Both the position numbers and the translations under genes were made by a program. Positions 1 to 6,727 of a DNA stretch of 11,527 nt are shown piece after piece; within the stretch, counting starts at the first letter, position 1, and every line of letters starts with the position of its first letter. Under the pieces are notes generated by a model. The model did not search any database, was not told the DNA's origin, and saw only the letters and a list, made by a program, of their open reading frames with translations. Origin of the DNA: UBA1259 sp964453915 (GTDB taxonomy: Bacteria; Bacillota; Clostridia; Christensenellales; Borkfalkiaceae); NCBI GenBank assembly GCA_964453915.1, contig CAYVPW010000034.1, positions 1 through 11,527 on the forward strand. The letters are read 5' to 3'.

Positions 1-240
1 GATAAATACTTAACGCGTTCGTTGATTTTGATAATGCAAGGGTCGATAACTGTATATAATTTAATAGAGGATAAATTGGAAAAACATGGGACTAAAATAG
101 TAACTCCTCCACGGTCGTTTGAGGGATTAAAAAAATATCTTGAAGAAAATTATATTGAGGGAATAGTTTTTTGGAAAGACGGCGAACCCAAATGTAAAAT
201 CAGAAGAAAGGATTACGGTTTCCCGTGGAATAGGGAATAA
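1..240 (+). CDS. C-terminal part of an RNA ligase-like (DUF5565-type) protein, cut by window edge
   Basis: The reading frame is open from base 1 to the TAA at 238-240, so this is the tail of a longer gene. The TTG at 22 and the ATG at 34 lack a convincing ribosome binding site and are not taken as starts. The C-terminal 30 or so residues read LEENYIEGIVFWKDGEP and then CKIRRKDYGFPW. The first carries the EGIVF element of nucleotidyltransferase motif IV. The second carries the lysine-rich motif V (K-I-R-R-K) found in covalent nucleotidyltransferases. This order, with an upstream LEKHGTKI stretch and a terminal aromatic residue, fits RNA ligases of the DUF5565/T4 Rnl-like kind, which adenylate a lysine and seal RNA ends. 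The catalytic KxDG lysine lies outside the window and cannot be checked. The family is common in phages and accessory regions. The assignment rests on a short tail, so it is tentative. Confidence 0.6.
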   Translation, partial: DKYLTRSLILIMQGSITVYNLIEDKLEKHGTKIVTPPRSFEGLKKYLEENYIEGIVFWKDGEPKCKIRRKDYGFPWNRE

Positions 241-270
241 GGGTGCAAGAGTGCAACGTAGATATAAAAC

Positions 271-299
271 AAGGGGGCAAATTGCCTCCTTATTTTTTT
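271..299 (+). terminator. Rho-independent terminator after the RNA ligase-like gene
   Basis: An 8-bp stem (AAGGGGGC at 271-278 with GCCTCCTT at 284-291, one G-U wobble) has a 5-base AAATT loop that can pair two further bases. It is followed directly by ATTTTTTT. It lies 30 bases past the stop codon of the upstream gene. Confidence 0.85.
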
Positions 300-362
300 A
301 GTCATTTTGTAGTTGCACACTTGATTTTGGGCGATTTTTTAGAGGTTTCGCAGTTCTACCGC

Positions 363-402
363 AAAAAACCGCACGTTTTAGGTTGGCGGTTTTTTTATTT
401 TG
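363..402 (+). terminator. Second hairpin terminator, probably bidirectional
   Basis: AAAAAACCGC (363-372) pairs perfectly with GCGGTTTTTT (386-395) around a 13-base loop and is followed by more T. The A run on the left gives a T run on the other strand, so it could work both ways. Confidence 0.7.
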
Positions 403-429
403 TTTAATACCGTTTTATATATAGGCATT

Positions 430-460
430 AAAACCGTCGGAGTTAAATCGGCGGTTTTTT
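430..460 (+). terminator. Third hairpin terminator, probably bidirectional
   Basis: AAAACCGTCGG (430-440) pairs with TCGGCGGTTTT (448-458), 11 bp with two G-U wobbles and a 7-base loop, and the T run continues to 460. Its arms resemble those of the hairpin 60 bases upstream. Confidence 0.75.
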
Positions 461-577
461 GCACTTTAATAAACGGGAAATAGTAGGTGCGTACTGTATT
501 TTTGTTATAAGTTTTATTTGGTAGAATACGAAAATCATTTATTTATAGCAAAGTGCGCAGTTTTGAGGTTTTGTGCA

Positions 578-606
578 TTGATTTTTTTGCGGTTGCGTGA
601 TACAAT
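578..606 (+). promoter_or_regulatory. Sigma-A promoter of the phosphohexomutase gene
   Basis: TTGATT (578-583) and TACAAT (601-606) are separated by exactly 17 bases. Transcription would start near 613, giving a leader of about 28 bases. The leader carries the strong AGGGG ribosome binding site at 629-633, 7 bases before the ATG. Confidence 0.75.
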
Positions 607-640
607 ATTTATAACAAAAAATAATTATAGGGGAACTTAA

Positions 641-2143
641 ATGGACTATAAAAAATTACAAAACGGAAGCGATATAAGGGGCGTTGCACTTGAAGGAATA
701 GAGGGGCAACACGTTAATCTAACGGAACAGGCTTCTAAGGATATTGCCAGAGGCTTTGCGCTTTGGCTTATAAAAAAGACGGGTAAAACCGATTTGAGAG
801 TAGCGATAGGCAGGGATTCCAGATTGTCCGGAGAAACTTTGGTCGGATACGTGTCCGGCGAACTTGCGGCGCAAGGTATAGAAGTGACCGATTTCGGTAT
901 GGCAAGCACGCCCGCTATGTTTATGGCAACAATAACGGACGGATTTAGGTTTGACGGAACTATAATGGTCACGGCAAGCCACTTGCCGTTTAACCGCAAC
1001 GGTTATAAATTTTTTACGGCAAACGGCGGATTAGAATCTTCCGATATAAAAGAGATTATTGCTTTTGCGGAAAGCAACGAGCAAACGGGGCTTATTTCTT
1101 CCACGGTTAAAAAGGGAGAATTTATGGACGTGTACGCTAAAATTTTAGCGGATAAAATACGCCTAAAAACGGGCGAAGAAAAGCCGCTTAAAGGCTTTCG
1201 CGTGGTGGTAGACGCCGGCAACGGAGCGGGCGGTTTTTATGCGGAAAAAGTGCTTAAACCGTTGGGCGCAAACACGGAAGGCAGCAGATTTTTAGAGCCG
1301 GACGGAAGTTTTCCTAATCATATTCCTAATCCGGAAAATAAAGAGGCAATGGCAAGCATTAAAGAAGCGGTAGCCCAAACGAAAGCTGATTTCGGTATAA
1401 TATTCGATACGGACGTGGATAGAGCGGGCGCCGTTTTATCCGACGGAAGCGAATTGAACAGAAACCGTATTATAGCGATGCTTTCTGCAATATTATTAAG
1501 GGAACACCCGAACACTACCATCGTTACGGATTCTATTACGTCTACGGGGTTAAAAAAGTTTATAACGGAAAAGGGTGGTATTCATCACCGTTTTAAGCGT
1601 GGTTATAAAAATGTTATCAACGAATCTATACGCTTAAACAAAGAAGGACAAGACAGCCAACTTGCTATAGAAACTTCGGGACACGGTGCGTTGAAAGAAA
1701 ATTACTTTTTGGACGACGGCGCTTATTTAGTGACTAAACTATTGATAGAATTAGCTCGCGGAAAGAAAAACGGTTATACCTTAGAATCGCTTATAAGTGA
1801 ACTTGAAGAACCGGAAGAAAGCGTGGAATTCAGAATGAATATATTGCAAGAGGATTTTAAATCTTACGGGATAAAAGTGATAGACGCATTGACTGAATAC
1901 GCTAAAAACCAAGAGGGGTGGGCTTTAGAAGAGAATAATTACGAAGGCGTGAGAATAAACTTTGACGATAAGCACGGAAACGGGTGGCTTTTGCTAAGAT
2001 TGTCCCTTCACGACCCGCTTTTACCACTTAATATAGAGAGCAACGAAAAGGGTGGTGCAAAAAAGATAGCAACGCTGTTATACGGTTTTATTAAAAATTA
2101 CGATAAGTTGTCTTTTGAAAGTATTAGCGAATTTATAAAATAG
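641..2143 (+). CDS. Phosphomannomutase/phosphoglucomutase (alpha-D-phosphohexomutase family)
   Basis: This cytoplasmic enzyme interconverts hexose-6-phosphate and hexose-1-phosphate through a phosphoserine intermediate. It supplies glucose-1-P or mannose-1-P for nucleotide sugars and envelope glycans. At 500 residues it has normal family length. All family landmarks appear in order. The catalytic phosphoserine loop TASHLPFNRNG is at residues 111-121, with Ser113. The metal loop DTDVDR is at 256-261. The sugar-recognition loop ETSGH is at 344-348. A C-terminal phosphate-contact segment, RLSLHDPLLPLNIES, is at 453-467. That last segment differs from the RxSxTEP form of many phosphoglucomutases but, to my knowledge, is usual in a clostridial subgroup. 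The start is supported by AGGGG 7 bases upstream and a promoter just before it. The gene stands alone between the terminator array and a shared terminator, and it converges on the envelope operon. Substrate preference (glucose or mannose) cannot be told from sequence. Confidence 0.93.
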   Translation: MDYKKLQNGSDIRGVALEGIEGQHVNLTEQASKDIARGFALWLIKKTGKTDLRVAIGRDSRLSGETLVGYVSGELAAQGIEVTDFGMASTPAMFMATITDGFRFDGTIMVTASHLPFNRNGYKFFTANGGLESSDIKEIIAFAESNEQTGLISSTVKKGEFMDVYAKILADKIRLKTGEEKPLKGFRVVVDAGNGAGGFYAEKVLKPLGANTEGSRFLEPDGSFPNHIPNPENKEAMASIKEAVAQTKADFGIIFDTDVDRAGAVLSDGSELNRNRIIAMLSAILLREHPNTTIVTDSITSTGLKKFITEKGGIHHRFKRGYKNVINESIRLNKEGQDSQLAIETSGHGALKENYFLDDGAYLVTKLLIELARGKKNGYTLESLISELEEPEESVEFRMNILQEDFKSYGIKVIDALTEYAKNQEGWALEENNYEGVRINFDDKHGNGWLLLRLSLHDPLLPLNIESNEKGGAKKIATLLYGFIKNYDKLSFESISEFIK

Positions 2144-2166
2144 AAATACGGTAAAACATTAAAAAT

Positions 2167-2199
2167 AAAAGTGCGCTTTTTATAAAGGCGCACTTTTTT
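2167..2199. terminator. Bidirectional terminator between convergent transcription units
   Basis: A perfect 10-bp stem (AAAAGTGCGC at 2167-2176 with GCGCACTTTT at 2188-2197), with possible further pairing inside, has a T run on the right and an A run on the left. It sits 23 bases past the phosphohexomutase stop and 22 bases past the end of the minus-strand operon, so it can serve both. Confidence 0.88.
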
Positions 2200-2221
2200 G
2201 TATGATAATTTGTTAAAAGTT

Positions 2222-2575
2222 TTAATAATCGCCCGTATCGGCGGGGTTATCGTCGCAAACGGCGGCTTTAAGTTTTTTCCAAAAACTCTGTTTCACAGCG
2301 GTGGCTGCAACGCCGTTCTGCTCGTTTTGCGATAAAATTTTTTCGATTTCTTCTTTTATTTCGGGGTCAGAAACAACAAGTTTTTCTTCTACTTCTTTGC
2401 CCTTGAATTCGTTAAGGTTAAAAAAAGAATAAAACTTTTTTTTGAATTTGCCCCAAAATATTATAAACGTTGCGCCTAGCGATGCAATAATTACTGTGAT
2501 AGAAGAAACTAGCGCAGTAGTTGCCGCAGGATCTATGTATAACATATTGTTAAATGTGTTTACTGTGTTTAACAT
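2222..2575 (-). CDS. Small single-span membrane protein of unknown function, envelope operon
   Basis: This is a 117-residue protein of unknown function. Residues 12-17 read MLYIDP, and one hydrophobic segment spans about 18-41. A basic stretch follows (KFKKKF at 43-48), which places the C-terminal part in the cytoplasm by the positive-inside rule. The tail is charged, acidic around residues 60-82, and polar to the end. I recall small clostridial membrane proteins beginning YIDP, followed by a helix and a KKK stretch, next to envelope phosphotransferase genes; this fits that pattern but I cannot confirm homology here. The first ATG is preferred over the ATG of MLYIDP because GGAGAG lies 5 bases before it (2581-2586 on the plus strand). 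It begins 13 bases after the fusion gene, is last in the operon, and ends just before the shared terminator. It may be an accessory or scaffold subunit of the upstream enzymes; this is inference from position. Confidence 0.8.
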   Translation of the reverse strand: MLNTVNTFNNMLYIDPAATTALVSSITVIIASLGATFIIFWGKFKKKFYSFFNLNEFKGKEVEEKLVVSDPEIKEEIEKILSQNEQNGVAATAVKQSFWKKLKAAVCDDNPADTGDY

Positions 2576-2588
2576 ATAAGCTCTCCGT

Positions 2589-4679
2589 TTAGATTTCTTT
2601 TTTTGCCAAAGATTTTAGTAGATATTGCGCACCGACTTTTGCAGAACAACCGTGGTTAAAAATCATTTGGTTAAATTTGTTTTGTATTATAGGTTTGTAT
2701 TTTTCCGCACTGTCTAGTAGATATTTTACTTTTTCGCCAACGGAGTCTAGGTCTTCTTTGTTTAGGGAAATACCTATCTCGTCTCTTAAAGAAATTTCTA
2801 TGGGTGTAAGCGGAATTTTAACATAGTTTTCGTTAGGGCATTTCATTTTTGTGTTTATAAACAGAGCGGGGCGATTAGTTGCAAAGCAAAATTCAGGGGC
2901 TATTCCGGACCAGTCCGTTATGATGAGGTCCGAAGAATAAATAGATTTGTTGCTTGCAAAGTCTAGTTCAAAAACTAAATGCTCTTTGTCGTAATCTTTA
3001 TATTTTTCTACCAAAGCCTTCATTTGTCCGCCGAAACGCTTAACGTATTCTGGGTGTGGTCTTACGATTATCTTATAATCTTTACAATAAATTTTTTCTA
3101 TAAGTTTGTCTATACAAGAGTCTAAAAGGTTATCTTCTTGCCAAGAGGGGGCAATCAGTATTTCTTTTAATCCGTTCTGTTGTTTTTCTTTTTCGGCGTT
3201 TTTGCCTGCTTCAGTTAAAAGATCCGCAAGCGGATATCCGAAACGAACTAACTCTTTTGCTTTTAAGTTATAAACTCTTTCAATTTCACGCATTTCTTTT
3301 TCTACGTGTTCGCCTACGCAAAAAATCGTATCGAAAGCGTCGAACGCACCCTCTCTAAAACTCATATGTACGCTCATCATATCGTGGGGAACGTATACGT
3401 ATTCTACGTTTTTATCTACGAAAGAACGTTTTAGATAGTATTTATCCAGGTCCGGCGTTGTCATTACGAATACTTTACAAGACACCATCATCATAAGTAT
3501 ACTTGTTTTTTTAAGCCCTACGTAGTACGCTTTTATTCTGGGATTGTTTTTTGCAATATCGAAAATCACGTCTTTCGGGTCGTTGGTGACATAGTGAATT
3601 ACTAAATTAGAGCGTGAAAGCAATTCGTTTGTTAAATCCTTAAAATACTTATAAAATCCGCTTTTTTCGGAGTAAAAAACAACGTGCTTATTCGCTACGC
3701 TTTTAAATCTTTTGTAATCGGCTTTTTCTCTTTTGCGGTTTTCTTTATAATTATCGTCCTTTTTATCTTCTTCTCCGAATTCTTTTGCCTTTTTTAACGC
3801 TTCACGGCTTTCCTCTAACGCTTGATAGTCTACATATTTTTTGGGATTTATCGCAACGTTCAACAAGTACATTTGTATAATAGACATAAGGTTGCTTGCT
3901 ATCCAGTAAAGAGCAATTCCGCTAGGAACGAATATTCCCAAATAAAGTGAGAGCGCAACGCTTATAATCATTATGCCGTATTTGTTTAAGTTGTTTTGTT
4001 CGTGCTGTAAAACGTTGTCTAAATTTTGCGTAAAACAAAGCGCCCAACTAGATGCGCCTGCAAGCACGGGAACGATTAAATAAAGTCCCACGGCTTCGGA
4101 CGGGATAACCGTTAAATTCATACCTAAAAAGTTTAATCCGAAACCGTCTACCGCAACTGTAATTTCAGAAAGGGTTTGTGTCGAAACGCCCTGTATAACG
4201 GTAGATGAAGTAATGCTGCCGCTTTTAATTGCGGAAATTATTTGAAGTTCGTATCCGGAAGAGGATAAGTCTGCACCGATATAGTTTGCAAGAGCGGTCA
4301 CGTCCGCAGCGTTGAAAGAAAACAAATACGTAAGCGGGTGATAGATTATTCTTACAACCGCCAAAAGCAAAACAAGTTGCAGTATCAGCGGGATTATAGA
4401 AAGAGAAGGGTGATAGTGCTCTCTTTTAAAAAGTTTGCTTTGCTCGTCCGCTATAGCGTCCGTATTGCCGTATAGGCGGGCTTTAAGAAAGTTTACTTCC
4501 GGTTGGATTTTTACCATCAATATGGAGTTTTTTTGTATCCAAACAGAGATGGGCAATAAAACGAATTTGGTTGCTAACGTAAACAAAAGTATTGCCAAAC
4601 CGTAGTTTCCTACTATTGCCCAACAACCTTTCATAAGGTATCCGAAAGGCAAGCTTATGTAGTGCATTAAGGTATCCAT
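2589..4679 (-). CDS. YidC/Oxa1 insertase domain fused to CDP-glycerol glycerophosphotransferase domain
   Basis: This 696-residue protein has two recognisable halves in one uninterrupted frame. Residues 1 to about 280 look like a Gram-positive YidC/Oxa1 insertase. TM1 (about 23-45, YGLAILLFTLATKFVLLP) is followed by a charged cytoplasmic hairpin (46-91), TM2 (93-119), an outer segment (120-195), and TM3-TM5 (about 197-217, 233-252, 253-275, the last containing GIALYWIASNL). Lys38 stands where many YidC proteins have the groove arginine. No lipoprotein signal is seen. A lysine/glutamate-rich linker (about 286-325) leads to a domain resembling CDP-glycerol:poly(glycerophosphate) transferases (TagF/TagB, PF04464). 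It contains PHDMMSVHM (431-439), APSWQE (510-515), VRPHPEY (539-545) and LIITDWSGIAPEF (585-597), the last two being family hallmarks. YidC topology puts this domain in the cytoplasm, where CDP-glycerol is made. AGGGAG 5 bases upstream supports the start. It is the middle gene of three, 31 bases after the LtaS-like gene. Expected role: glycerol-phosphate polymer synthesis or transfer at the membrane. Whether the YidC half still inserts proteins is unknown. Confidence 0.9.
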   Translation of the reverse strand: MDTLMHYISLPFGYLMKGCWAIVGNYGLAILLFTLATKFVLLPISVWIQKNSILMVKIQPEVNFLKARLYGNTDAIADEQSKLFKREHYHPSLSIIPLILQLVLLLAVVRIIYHPLTYLFSFNAADVTALANYIGADLSSSGYELQIISAIKSGSITSSTVIQGVSTQTLSEITVAVDGFGLNFLGMNLTVIPSEAVGLYLIVPVLAGASSWALCFTQNLDNVLQHEQNNLNKYGIMIISVALSLYLGIFVPSGIALYWIASNLMSIIQMYLLNVAINPKKYVDYQALEESREALKKAKEFGEEDKKDDNYKENRKREKADYKRFKSVANKHVVFYSEKSGFYKYFKDLTNELLSRSNLVIHYVTNDPKDVIFDIAKNNPRIKAYYVGLKKTSILMMMVSCKVFVMTTPDLDKYYLKRSFVDKNVEYVYVPHDMMSVHMSFREGAFDAFDTIFCVGEHVEKEMREIERVYNLKAKELVRFGYPLADLLTEAGKNAEKEKQQNGLKEILIAPSWQEDNLLDSCIDKLIEKIYCKDYKIIVRPHPEYVKRFGGQMKALVEKYKDYDKEHLVFELDFASNKSIYSSDLIITDWSGIAPEFCFATNRPALFINTKMKCPNENYVKIPLTPIEISLRDEIGISLNKEDLDSVGEKVKYLLDSAEKYKPIIQNKFNQMIFNHGCSAKVGAQYLLKSLAKKEI

Positions 4680-4710
4680 TTTTTCTCCCTTAAATTATTT
4701 TACCTGTTTT

Positions 4711-6507
4711 TTAATCGAAAAGATATCTGTTTAAGTTCGTTTCTTTGTTTAAGTTCCAGTTTGCGAAATCTCTTGCTGAACCGTTTAGCGCGTATTCGTA
4801 TTGAACGGAATTAGAAGCCGTAAGGTTCCACGTATGCCAAAAGAATTGGCGCTCTCTGTTTTGCGGATTGTCTTTATAATAAAAAACCGATTCTCTGCTG
4901 TTTTTGTATTGACTAAGATTTTCCGATTCAAAGATGGTTGCCCACAAATCCGTATGAGAAACCTGTGCGTTGGATACGGTTAATCCTTGATTTTCGTAAG
5001 CCGAGCCGCGGCTGGTTTTGGAAGGCTTTACGAATAATGCGGAAAGGTTTTCCGTAGATAACGGAGAAAGGTCCGAAACTGCACTACCTTTTCCGTGATC
5101 CGCCGTTATTATTATCGTTGCATCGTCGTACACGCCGAGTTCTTTCATTTTTTTAAGATAAAGGTTTATAATCTTAAAACTGTTTTTTATAGAAACGTTA
5201 ATATCGTCTTTGTTAGACGCTTTATTAAAGTTTTCGTCGTACTCAACGCTGTGGCAACCTTCTAGATGAATAAAAGAAAAAACTTTTTCTTCCGTGGTTG
5301 TAAACGGCGTAGAGTTTACGGCGTTGAACAGTTTTTTAGTATCCGTGCTGTTTTCGGGATTTTTAAGTTCTTCGCTTTGGTATTCTACTTCGCCGTTGAT
5401 TGCCGAAGTAGAAACTTCCGCTACGTTTTTAATTAAATACGGCAAACATCTGTATAGGCTTAATTCCGTCATTCTCAATGCTAAAACCACGGGGCTGGTA
5501 TTGTTTTTAAACGTGATGCTTTCTATTGAAGCGCTTTCCAAATTGTCGATATAGTCGGGCATATAATAGGCGTTATAATACGCATAGTAAGATTCGGTGT
5601 AAAGGTTTACGGAATATCCTTCTTGATCGAGTTTAGACAGTGTTTCGTTGTTTAAGTACGCATTGTTTAGGTAGTCTTTTCTTAACTCTCCTTCGTATTC
5701 TTTTTGCGTAAGCATATAGCAAACGGAAGGGTATGTGTGCCCGTAAAGTGAAGTTGCGTCGTTAAAATACGTAAATCCGGTTAGTTCGCTAAAAATTTCG
5801 GGGTGATTTTCTATTGCGGGTTCGGCATATTCTTTGCCGTCCATACGGTCTATGCAAAAAACGAATACGTTATTGTTGGTGGAAATTCTGGTGAGATTTT
5901 TAGTGGTTAAAAACGTTGGAACAAAATCAGGATCTTCTTCTTTCATTGCGTAAAGAGTGTTTCCTTGAAAACTTTTGTTGCCGAGCAACAAAGAGAAAAA
6001 GCCCGCTAATTGAGAGATTAGCAGTATTACGGATAAAAAGATGGTAAGCCCCCTTGTGAAGCCCTTGTTAAAAACGAATGTAAATAAAAGTGCAAAGCCC
6101 GCTTCCGCAACTATCCAAAATATAATATTAAAAACGGTTATCGCTACGGGTACGTTTCCGCCAAGTTCGTCTCCGCTGAGAGAACTGATGTAGCCGTTTA
6201 AAAAGTTCGTTTGCATAAAACACATAAAAAGCGTTCCCACTAAAATGCCGGATATAATCCTATACGCCGTTTTGGGAACGAGAAACAATACCGTAAAATT
6301 CAATGCGGAGAAGAAAATAAAGAATAAAAGACAAAACCAAATAAAGTTTTGAGCGGAAAACTGAAATTCGTTTACGTTGTGACAAAATATATCAAAGGGA
6401 ACAGCAACGAAAATCATAAAAGGTAATGCCGCGGAGATGAGTGCGGCGGGGAGAATTCTTTTTTTTCTGTTTAAGAACGCGTTTTCTTTAGTGTGTTCTA
6501 GAGCCAT
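4711..6507 (-). CDS. Membrane phosphotransferase, LtaS-like (alkaline phosphatase/sulfatase superfamily)
   Basis: This 598-residue protein has five predicted membrane spans (about 20-42, 54-76, 82-104, 120-145, 152-175) and then a large extracellular catalytic domain, the layout of lipoteichoic acid synthase and related phosphoglycerol or phosphoethanolamine transferases. VFVFCIDRMDG (214-224) gives a first metal ligand near Asp220. SLYGHTYPSVCYMLT (253-267) carries the likely nucleophile Thr258. IITADHG (466-472) supplies Asp470 and His471, and SHTDLW (517-522) a further histidine. There is no CxPxR sulfatase signature, so a formylglycine sulfatase is unlikely. The closest pattern I know is the clostridial group with a V-x-DR-x-D segment and a TYPS-type nucleophile site. 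These are usually labelled sulfatase or LTA synthase family, and their substrate is rarely known. AGGAG (plus-strand 6513-6517) lies 5 bases before the start, behind a consensus promoter. It is the first gene of the operon containing a glycerophosphotransferase, which favours a glycerol-phosphate donor or acceptor. Confidence 0.88.
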   Translation of the reverse strand: MALEHTKENAFLNRKKRILPAALISAALPFMIFVAVPFDIFCHNVNEFQFSAQNFIWFCLLFFIFFSALNFTVLFLVPKTAYRIISGILVGTLFMCFMQTNFLNGYISSLSGDELGGNVPVAITVFNIIFWIVAEAGFALLFTFVFNKGFTRGLTIFLSVILLISQLAGFFSLLLGNKSFQGNTLYAMKEEDPDFVPTFLTTKNLTRISTNNNVFVFCIDRMDGKEYAEPAIENHPEIFSELTGFTYFNDATSLYGHTYPSVCYMLTQKEYEGELRKDYLNNAYLNNETLSKLDQEGYSVNLYTESYYAYYNAYYMPDYIDNLESASIESITFKNNTSPVVLALRMTELSLYRCLPYLIKNVAEVSTSAINGEVEYQSEELKNPENSTDTKKLFNAVNSTPFTTTEEKVFSFIHLEGCHSVEYDENFNKASNKDDINVSIKNSFKIINLYLKKMKELGVYDDATIIITADHGKGSAVSDLSPLSTENLSALFVKPSKTSRGSAYENQGLTVSNAQVSHTDLWATIFESENLSQYKNSRESVFYYKDNPQNRERQFFWHTWNLTASNSVQYEYALNGSARDFANWNLNKETNLNRYLFD

Positions 6508-6556
6508 AAAAACTCCTTTTGCAACTTTTAATAGAAAAAAGTATTATAGATGTATC

Positions 6557-6586
6557 ATTATAATGTAGCCCGCTAGTAAATGTCAA
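6557..6586 (-). promoter_or_regulatory. Perfect-consensus sigma-A promoter of the envelope operon
   Basis: Read on the minus strand, TTGACA (6586-6581) and TATAAT (6562-6557) are both exact consensus, with an 18-base spacer. The start site would fall near 6550, giving a leader of about 42 bases before the ATG at 6507. It suggests strong, largely constitutive transcription. Confidence 0.88.
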
Positions 6587-6698
6587 TAGAAAAATCGAAA
6601 AACGGGGTAAACGTGCGTTCGTTTGGGCTTTACGGCAAGATTACCTGAAAATGGAAGGACGATTGCTTAAATAAAAAGGGAATATGTAAAGAAAATAC

Positions 6699-6727
6699 TT
6701 GAAATGATAAATTTTTTGTGATAAAAT
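6699..6727 (+). promoter_or_regulatory. Extended -10 promoter of the fumC-hdr operon
   Basis: TTGAAA (6699-6704) and TAAAAT (6722-6727) lie 17 bases apart, and a TG at 6719-6720 gives an extended -10 element. The start would be near 6734, about 75 bases before the fumC ATG. Confidence 0.78.

Larger units (their letters stand above)
241..640. other. Gene-free 400-base stretch with three terminators and a promoter
   Basis: No reading frame with a credible ribosome binding site is seen on either strand. The region holds three successive stem-loops followed by T runs (271-299, 363-402, 430-460). It also holds an imperfect 11-base inverted repeat bracketing the first of them (247-257 with 312-322), and the sigma-A promoter for the next gene (578-606). 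The second and third hairpins share CCG(C)/(G)CGG arms and have A runs on their left sides, so they could also stop transcription coming from the right. No riboswitch, tRNA or other structured RNA that I recognise is present. Confidence 0.7.

Noticed and set aside
22..240. A separate 72-residue gene starting at TTG 22
   Set aside because: The frame stays open to base 1, there is no ribosome binding site before TTG 22 or ATG 34, and the protein ends in the motifs of a much larger enzyme. It is better read as the end of a gene cut by the window.
502..527. Possible extra promoter TTGTTA...TAGAAT before the phosphohexomutase gene
   Set aside because: The spacing is only 14 bases, too short for sigma-A, and a better promoter with 17-base spacing lies downstream at 578-606.
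241..640. Riboswitch or structured regulatory RNA in the long gene-free stretch
   Set aside because: The visible hairpins are simple terminators with T runs, the predicted phosphohexomutase leader is only about 28 bases, and no conserved riboswitch core was recognised.
5294..5554. Plus-strand frame of 86 residues inside the LtaS-like gene
   Set aside because: It is antisense to the catalytic domain coding region; the hydrophobic look comes from the complement of polar codons. No promoter or ribosome binding site is seen.
4711..6507. Formylglycine-dependent sulfatase
   Set aside because: The Cys/Ser-x-Pro-x-Arg signature needed for formylglycine formation is missing; a threonine in GHTYPS takes the nucleophile position, as in LtaS-type transferases.
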